Shown: positions 59,291-64,000 of the stretch, piece by piece
Layout: every line of letters starts with the position of its first letter
How positions within the stretch are numbered: the stretch's first letter is position 1
Assembly: GCF_050296195.1 (NCBI RefSeq)
Contig: NZ_JBNKRB010000006.1
Reading direction: 5' to 3' (one strand)
Length of the DNA: 64,000 nucleotides
From: Gynuella sp050296195
GTDB taxonomy: Bacteria > Pseudomonadota > Gammaproteobacteria > Pseudomonadales > Natronospirillaceae
The notes under the pieces: generated by a model
What the model saw: the letters and a program-made list of their open reading frames with translations, nothing else
The model's database searches: none
What the model was told of the DNA's origin: nothing
Program-made: the position numbers and the translations under genes

Positions 59291-59898
59291 ACAACATTAT
59301 TGAAGGTTACATGCGTAACCATCGCGGATGTTTAGTCCCCGAAAACCAGATACGAGAACAAGACAAGCTGCGCGATGCAACTGTGTCCGATCTGGCTCGC
59401 AAGGCAATCTGGCTCAATGAGCAATTGAGCAGCTTCAAGCAACAGGCACTGAACGATATCGCCGATCTGATCCAGATTGCCGCCGATAAATGGCAGGTCG
59501 ATCTGGCCGGCAAAAAAGGCAATATCACCCTGACCAGTTTCGATGGTGAGTACCGCATTCAGCGGGTATACGCAGAGCGCATTGTATTTACCGAGGAGAT
59601 AGCGGCGGCTCAGGCATTATTTGTAAATTGTCTGAACCGATGGAGTGAGGGTGCGAATAAATACTTGCGAGTCGCAATAGATAGATCGTTCCGTACCAAC
59701 AGCAACGGTCAGATCAAGACATCTGAATTACTGGATCTGCTGCGTTGGGAAGTTGATGACCCTGAGTGGATCAAAGCCACCGATGCACTCAAACAATCCA
59801 TATCAGTTAGCGGAAGCACAGTTTATGTCCGTGTGTATCGGCGTAAGCCGAATACCGATGAATATCAATTGATCAATCTGGATCTGGCGGGTGTGTGA
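59287..59898 (+). CDS. DUF3164 family phage protein
   Basis: The 203-aa protein has the family's order: YMRNHRGCLVPENQIREQDKLRD at the start, a helical middle, KKGNITLTSFDGEYRIQR, and RWEVDDPEWIKATDALKQS. DUF3164 proteins are standard in Mu-like early operons; the role is unknown. Confidence 0.88.
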   Translation: MNNIIEGYMRNHRGCLVPENQIREQDKLRDATVSDLARKAIWLNEQLSSFKQQALNDIADLIQIAADKWQVDLAGKKGNITLTSFDGEYRIQRVYAERIVFTEEIAAAQALFVNCLNRWSEGANKYLRVAIDRSFRTNSNGQIKTSELLDLLRWEVDDPEWIKATDALKQSISVSGSTVYVRVYRRKPNTDEYQLINLDLAGV

Positions 59899-59899
59899 C

Positions 59900-60556
59900 A
59901 TGACAGTCTCAAATAAAAAAATACTCGACAAAATCCGCAAATGTCTGGCACTGGCCAAGAGCAGCAACCCGCATGAAGCGGCGGTCGCCTTGCGCCAGGC
60001 TCAAAAGCTGATGCAGGCTCACAATGTCTCAGAGCAGGACGTGGATCTGTTGAACGTGCAAGCGTTTTGCACCACGGCAGGCCGGGCTAAAAAACCGGCG
60101 CGTTGGATGCACGGACTCGTTGCAGTAGTGTGCAAAGCATTTGAGGTTGAAGCGATTTTTCAATCACTATATGAGGGCGGTGCCGCTGTGAAATTTATTG
60201 GCATCGATGAGAAACCAGAGGTGGCCGGGTATGCGTTTGATGTTCTGTATCGCCAACTTGTACGGGATCGTAATGCACATATCAAACAACAGTCACGGTG
60301 CAAACCCGCTACAAAAACGCGCAGAGGTGATCTGTTTGCGGAAGCCTGGGTAGGCGCGGTGCACGATCACATTGTGAAGTTTGCACAACCAATCCCAGAC
60401 GCACATAAAACATTGATTAAAAGTTATCTGGATAAACGTCACAGTAACAGGGTCGATGCAATTACTAAAAAACACACGGCGAAAAGAAACGATTGGCAAT
60501 CAGAAATGGCCGGTTATAAACAGGGGAAAAAATGCACAGTTGAATCGTGGCGTTAA
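59900..60556 (+). CDS. DUF2786 family phage protein
   Basis: The 218-aa protein opens with the DUF2786 segment ILDKIRKCLALAKSSNPHEA followed by LRQAQKLMQAHNVSEQDV. The rest is alpha/beta with a basic C-terminus. I use ATG 59900; a GTG at 59891 is possible. The function is unknown. Confidence 0.8.
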   Translation: MTVSNKKILDKIRKCLALAKSSNPHEAAVALRQAQKLMQAHNVSEQDVDLLNVQAFCTTAGRAKKPARWMHGLVAVVCKAFEVEAIFQSLYEGGAAVKFIGIDEKPEVAGYAFDVLYRQLVRDRNAHIKQQSRCKPATKTRRGDLFAEAWVGAVHDHIVKFAQPIPDAHKTLIKSYLDKRHSNRVDAITKKHTAKRNDWQSEMAGYKQGKKCTVESWR

Positions 60557-60589
60557 CGGTACTCAGCGCGAGGCTTTGGAGAATCTGTC

Positions 60590-60841
60590 ATGAAAAACAA
60601 ACTATCTGACTTAAATAATCATCTGTTTGCACAGCTTGAACGCCTGAGCGATGAAAGCCTCAAGGGTGAAGAGCTGGAGCGTGAAATCAACAGAAGCAAT
60701 GCAGTGACCACTGTTTCACGCGAAATCATCAGCAACGCTAACACGGTATTGAAAGCGGAACAATTACGCATTGAGTGCGGTCAAGTCGGGCGTTTCAGTG
60801 GTGCAATCAAAAATCTGTTGGGTCACGAAAATGGCAATTAA
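60590..60841 (+). CDS. Hypothetical early phage protein, 83 aa
   Basis: A helical protein with NHLFAQLERLSDESLKGEELEREI, similar in style to small Mu-like phage proteins that sit before gp16. It overlaps the HNH gene by 11 bases. Confidence 0.65.
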   Translation: MKNKLSDLNNHLFAQLERLSDESLKGEELEREINRSNAVTTVSREIISNANTVLKAEQLRIECGQVGRFSGAIKNLLGHENGN

Positions 60842-61433
60842 ATGGACTGAACAGATGCTGGATTATATTCGCCGACAGGCACCCAACCATAGCCACCGGC
60901 ATATTGCTGATGATCTGTCGTGCATGACTGGGCTGGAAATCACGGAAGGCATGGTGAGATCGACTACGAAGCGCTATAAAATTAAAGGGCGTGACTGTCG
61001 TTTTCGGCACGGTAGTATCCCTGCAAATAAAGGGCTGAGTATTCCATCCCACACGAATTCTGTAGCAACACAGTTTAAAAAGGGTAGCAAGCCAACGACT
61101 TGGTTACCCATTGGTTCTGAACGCATTGCCGATGGCTATGTACAGGTCAAAATGACCGACACTGGCTATCCACCCAGGGACTGGGTAGCAAAACATCGAC
61201 TGATCTGGGAGGCACACAATGGCCCTTTGCCCGATAAAACCATGCTTCGATTTATCGATGGTGACCGGACAAACATTCGTCTGGATAATTTGCTGGCAGT
61301 CACGCGTCAGGAAAATGCAGTCATGAACCGCTGGTTAAGAGTCAATGATATGCCGGAAGGTGGGCTGATCAGTCTCCACTTGATGGCCAAAATCAAGATC
61401 AAAGCAAGTCAGCGGAAAAAGGAGTTCAGTTGA
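60831..61433 (+). CDS. HNH endonuclease
   Basis: From ATG 60831 the 200-aa protein has an N-terminal DNA-binding part (QMLDYIRRQAPNHSHRHIADDL) and an HNH core: KHRLIWEAHNGPLPDKTMLRFIDGDRTNIRLDNLLAV, where the second position of the usual HxDGxxxNN set reads FIDGDRTNIRLDNL. It may be a free-standing homing-like nuclease. Confidence 0.82.
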   Translation: MAIKWTEQMLDYIRRQAPNHSHRHIADDLSCMTGLEITEGMVRSTTKRYKIKGRDCRFRHGSIPANKGLSIPSHTNSVATQFKKGSKPTTWLPIGSERIADGYVQVKMTDTGYPPRDWVAKHRLIWEAHNGPLPDKTMLRFIDGDRTNIRLDNLLAVTRQENAVMNRWLRVNDMPEGGLISLHLMAKIKIKASQRKKEFS

Positions 61434-61434
61434 G

Positions 61435-61896
61435 ATGAGTTCCAAAGCCCACAACCTGAAAGCCCAGATCCATATCGCAAAAACCCAGCTCGGCATGGAT
61501 GACGATGTCTATCGTGCACTGCTGGAGCAGACAACGGGTAAACGCAGTTGCCGTGATATGACCGCGCGTGAGTTGTTAAGGGTCATTGAACAGCTCAAGC
61601 GCAAAGGCTTTCGTCCGAGACGTAAAAACAGCTCTTCGGACAAAGGCCCACGCTCATCAACATTCAAAAGCCAGGGCGATAAAATCCGCGCCCTGTGGCT
61701 TGATATGTTTAACCAGGGGATCGTCCGCGATGCTTCTGAAACCGCACTGCGTAATTACATTAGACGTATGACGCGGGGCAAATATGCCGCCCCGCAATTC
61801 TGCGATGCCAAAACGGCTTCTCACATTATTGAGGCGTTGAAGCAGTGGCAGAAGCGCTTTAAACCCGAAGGGGGTCATCATGAGCGAGACGCGTAA
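61435..61896 (+). CDS. GemA/Mu gp16-like regulator
   Basis: The 153-aa protein has KAQIHIAKTQLGMDDDVYRALLEQTTGKRSC, the signature of the gp16 (GemA) family, followed by a second helical half. GemA alters host gene expression and DNA topology in Mu. It overlaps Mor by 17 bases. Confidence 0.88.
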   Translation: MSSKAHNLKAQIHIAKTQLGMDDDVYRALLEQTTGKRSCRDMTARELLRVIEQLKRKGFRPRRKNSSSDKGPRSSTFKSQGDKIRALWLDMFNQGIVRDASETALRNYIRRMTRGKYAAPQFCDAKTASHIIEALKQWQKRFKPEGGHHERDA

Positions 61897-62230
61897 AATG
61901 ATGCGTGATGCGCCAGAAATGTTATACAACCTGTTTGATGCGGCGACTCGCGCCGCACAACAGGCTGGCTTAAATGACGAACAGGCTGACCAGCTTGCGA
62001 TTCAAATTATTGATGAACTTGAGGAGCACTGGGCAGGGTTACAGCTTTATTTCGCGAAAGGGACTCGGATGCGTTTGCGCCAACGTGACCTTGATATCTA
62101 CCGAGAGTTTTCAGGACACAATCATGCTGAACTCGCAGCAAAATATAAAGTCTCCATCGTGTGGGTATATGCGATTGTGAAACGAGTAAAAGACGCAATT
62201 CACGATGACGCACAGCAACCGCTGTTATAG
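61880..62230 (+). CDS. mor: Mor middle-operon activator
   Basis: The 116-aa protein has the Mor dimerisation and helix-turn-helix pattern: HWAGLQLYFAKGTRMRLRQRD followed by YREFSGHNHAELAAKYKVSIVWVYAIVKR. In Mu it activates the middle promoter that makes C. It directly precedes the stretch with the late motif. Confidence 0.9.
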   Translation: MSETRKMMRDAPEMLYNLFDAATRAAQQAGLNDEQADQLAIQIIDELEEHWAGLQLYFAKGTRMRLRQRDLDIYREFSGHNHAELAAKYKVSIVWVYAIVKRVKDAIHDDAQQPLL

Positions 62231-62371
62231 CGTCGCACATGCTGACAGCTACCAATGCTCATGATTTTTCAGAACTCGCGTATAAACAGCGTTATGACGC
62301 GTCAAAGAGCATAATTATTCTGCTGCTCTGAACTGCATTCTCTTCCCGCCGATCAATCCTTTCAAAATTCG

Positions 62372-62387
62372 TTAAACGGCTTTAAAA
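62372..62387 (+). promoter_or_regulatory. Late-operon motif before the protease-capsid module
   Basis: TTAAACGGCTTTAAAA, identical to the motif before the head module and at the same distance (58 bp) from the start codon. No gene lies in 62231-62445. The dyad is a candidate activator site. Confidence 0.75.
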
Positions 62388-62445
62388 GACGCACGATATT
62401 TTTGTGCGGATACTGGCATCACGTTCAAACAAAGTGATGCGATGC

Positions 62446-63423
62446 ATGGCAACTATTCCACTATTCAAAACGGGTATACATACAGACATGAACGGCAATA
62501 CGCTGTCGTTCAGTGAAGATGATCTTACGCTGTCTGCCGCCGCTTACAATCCGTCGATTCACGAAGCTCCATTAGTTATTGGTCATCCTTCCCATGAGGC
62601 TCCTGCCTGGGGCTGGGTGAAAAGTCTTGATGTCAGCGCTGGCAATATGATCGCCATTGCTGACCAGGTGAATGCCGATTTTGCCGAGCTGTATAAAAAC
62701 GGTTCGTATAAAAAAGTCTCTGCCTCGTTCTATCCGCCGCACAGCAAACACAACCCGGTGCCGGGTGTGTATTACCTGCGCCATGTCGGATTCCTGGGTG
62801 CGCAACCACCCGCGATAAAAGGATTAAGGGCTTCTGAATTCAGCGAAGCCGACGACTGCATCACCATCGAATTTTCCGAAACATCCGAAACCACTCAACC
62901 GACCGAAGAGGACACTACCGTGACGCCGGAAGAAGCTGCCGCGCTTGCTGCGCAAAACCAACAATTGCAACAGCAGTTAGCTGCTGCCCAAGCAGAGGCC
63001 GATAGCGCAAAAGCGACTGCGGCTAAAATCGAAACCGACCGCAGACACGAAAAGAACCTGGCATTTGCGGAAACACTCGCGGCTGAAACCCGTATTTCCA
63101 AAGACAGTGTGCCGGTGTATGCCCAGGCGTTGACCGAATTGCAAAACCTCTCTGGAGATGTAGCTAACTTCGGTGAAGGTGACGCTGCGAAACCGTTGCA
63201 TGAAGTACTCGCCGCATCCCTGAAAGCCATGCCGCCGCGTGTCGAATTTGGAGAGTTCGCTACCAAGGACAAAGTCAAGGACGACGACAAGGACGAAGAC
63301 GCCGTGCAGTACGCCGAAAACACACCGCCGGAATCCATTGCACTGGATAAAAAAATCCGCGCATACATGAAAACCAACGGTGTCGATTACACCACTGCGG
63401 CGCATGCCGTAGCGAACAAGTAG
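62446..63423 (+). CDS. Capsid maturation protease with scaffold-like C-terminus
   Basis: From ATG 62446 (MATIPLFKTG) the 325-aa protein has a protease-like N-terminal half (LVIGHPSHEAPAWGWVKSL, SYKKVSASFYPP and YYLRHVGFLG) and a C-terminal half with a Gln/Ala coiled coil (about 160-200) and an acidic tail. This matches Mu-like I protease/Z scaffold proteins, which shape and then process the prohead. The start is backed by equal spacing to the late motif at both operons. Confidence 0.8.
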   Translation: MATIPLFKTGIHTDMNGNTLSFSEDDLTLSAAAYNPSIHEAPLVIGHPSHEAPAWGWVKSLDVSAGNMIAIADQVNADFAELYKNGSYKKVSASFYPPHSKHNPVPGVYYLRHVGFLGAQPPAIKGLRASEFSEADDCITIEFSETSETTQPTEEDTTVTPEEAAALAAQNQQLQQQLAAAQAEADSAKATAAKIETDRRHEKNLAFAETLAAETRISKDSVPVYAQALTELQNLSGDVANFGEGDAAKPLHEVLAASLKAMPPRVEFGEFATKDKVKDDDKDEDAVQYAENTPPESIALDKKIRAYMKTNGVDYTTAAHAVANK

Positions 63424-63434
63424 GAGCCTGACTG

Positions 63435-64000
63435 ATGCCCCGTTTATCTAACCTGAGGATTCAAGATCCCGTTCTGACTAACCTAGCCATGGGTTACCGC
63501 AATAACACCTATGTCGCCGAGGCGCTGTTTCCACTGGCCGAAGTCGACAAAGAAGGCGGCAAGATCCCGAAATTTGGCAAGGATCATTTCCGTCAATATG
63601 CGACTGAACGGGCCTTGCGCGCCAAGTCCAATCGTATTCAGCCGAGTAACATTGGCAGTGTCGATGTCGTCCTCGATGAACACGATCTGGAATACCCGAT
63701 TGACTACCGCGAAGACAGCGAAGCGGCGTTTCCGCTACGCGCCCATGCCACCAATGTGGTGACTCAGGGCATTCAGTTACGGCGGGAAAAGTACTGTGCC
63801 GATCTGGCTCAGAGCACTGCCAGTTATGCCGCGAGCAATAAAATCACCTTGTCCGGCACGGATCTGTTCAGTGATTCATCGTCCGATCCCGAAGGGATTA
63901 TTGATGATGGCAAAGAAGCTATTCGCCAGATGATTGGCCAGGACCCCAACACCATGGTCATTGCAAAAAACACATGGCGGGTATTGAAGCGTCACCCCGC
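63435..64000 (+). CDS. Major capsid protein (partial)
   Basis: The frame opens MPRLSNLRIQDPVLTNLAMG 11 bp after the protease gene and runs past the window end (188 residues visible). It contains VAEALFPLAEVDKEGGKIPKFG and LDYPIDYREDSEA-like sequence typical of a family of phage major capsid proteins. It does not look like Mu gpT. Position after the protease/scaffold gene supports the assignment. Confidence 0.78.
   Translation, partial: MPRLSNLRIQDPVLTNLAMGYRNNTYVAEALFPLAEVDKEGGKIPKFGKDHFRQYATERALRAKSNRIQPSNIGSVDVVLDEHDLEYPIDYREDSEAAFPLRAHATNVVTQGIQLRREKYCADLAQSTASYAASNKITLSGTDLFSDSSSDPEGIIDDGKEAIRQMIGQDPNTMVIAKNTWRVLKRHP

Larger units (their letters stand above)
41210..64000. mobile_element. 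Mu-like transposable prophage (left part)
   Basis: It has a MuA-type transposase, MuB-type ATPase, GemA-like and Mor proteins, Mu-like terminase, portal and F-like head genes, and a capsid protease. The left limit is placed near the decamer repeats at 41241 because the island remnant ends at 41059; the right end lies outside the window. The gene order departs from Mu: the head module is at the left end on the minus strand. Confidence 0.85.

Overview
The window looks like chromosome of a gammaproteobacterium. The first 7.5 kb carries dapB, rph and yicC in a gammaproteobacterial arrangement, with a DUF1244 gene and two PAS-GGDEF genes. A marine Oceanospirillales-like host is a weak guess; no rRNA or tRNA gene was seen to settle it.

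Layout. (1) 1-7500: host genes, mostly on the minus strand (a secreted-protein fragment, a periplasmic aldose-epimerase-like protein, two paralogous PAS-GGDEF diguanylate cyclases, DUF1244, dapB, rph), with yicC divergent on the plus strand. (2) 7477-39328: an integrative mobilizable element inserted at the 3' end of yicC, flanked by a 23-bp repeat with one mismatch (attL and attR). It carries a P4-type integrase, a PanAT-like toxin-antitoxin pair, unknown exported proteins, an RloC-like ATPase, a MobF relaxase and coupling protein, a type III restriction-modification system, a replication module, an FlhC-like activator, a pilus-like cluster, and excisionase/AlpA genes. I see no type IV secretion core, so it probably borrows a helper's transfer channel. 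(3) 39329-41059: the wreck of a second island with a related integrase broken by a frameshift and a 72-bp insertion. (4) About 41.2 kb to beyond the window end: a Mu-like transposable prophage.

How the element works. Seven transcription units each start with the same 28-bp box followed 21 bp later by a -10-like hexamer (NAAAAT or GATAAT), and most start codons lie 53-62 bp past the box. They include the relaxase/coupling operon, two lipoprotein operons, the pilus cluster and the excisionase. With the element's own FlhC-family protein, this reads as one switch for excision, mobilization and surface functions, comparable in logic to SetCD, AcaCD and SgaCD of SXT, IncC and SGI1. Six perfect 20-30 bp palindromes with the core ACTTTCACATGTGAAAGT lie at module joints in the right half of the element; two of them bracket the restriction system and two form the start and stop of the usher gene. 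Two other phased repeat arrays (32-bp and 73-bp periods) are candidate origin, partition or transfer sites.

How the prophage works. A repressor faces a Ner-like gene across an operator region. MuA-like and MuB-like transposition genes, a GemA-like gene and Mor follow on the plus strand, then a protease and a capsid gene. The terminase, portal and head genes lie at the opposite end on the minus strand. An identical 16-bp motif stands 58 bp before the first gene of both late operons, tying the split late region together. Downstream of the repressor, in the same direction, are two tiny basic proteins and then a soluble 307-aa plus four-helix membrane 200-aa pair. This is arranged like lambda cI-rexA-rexB and is the best candidate here for an undescribed prophage-encoded exclusion system.
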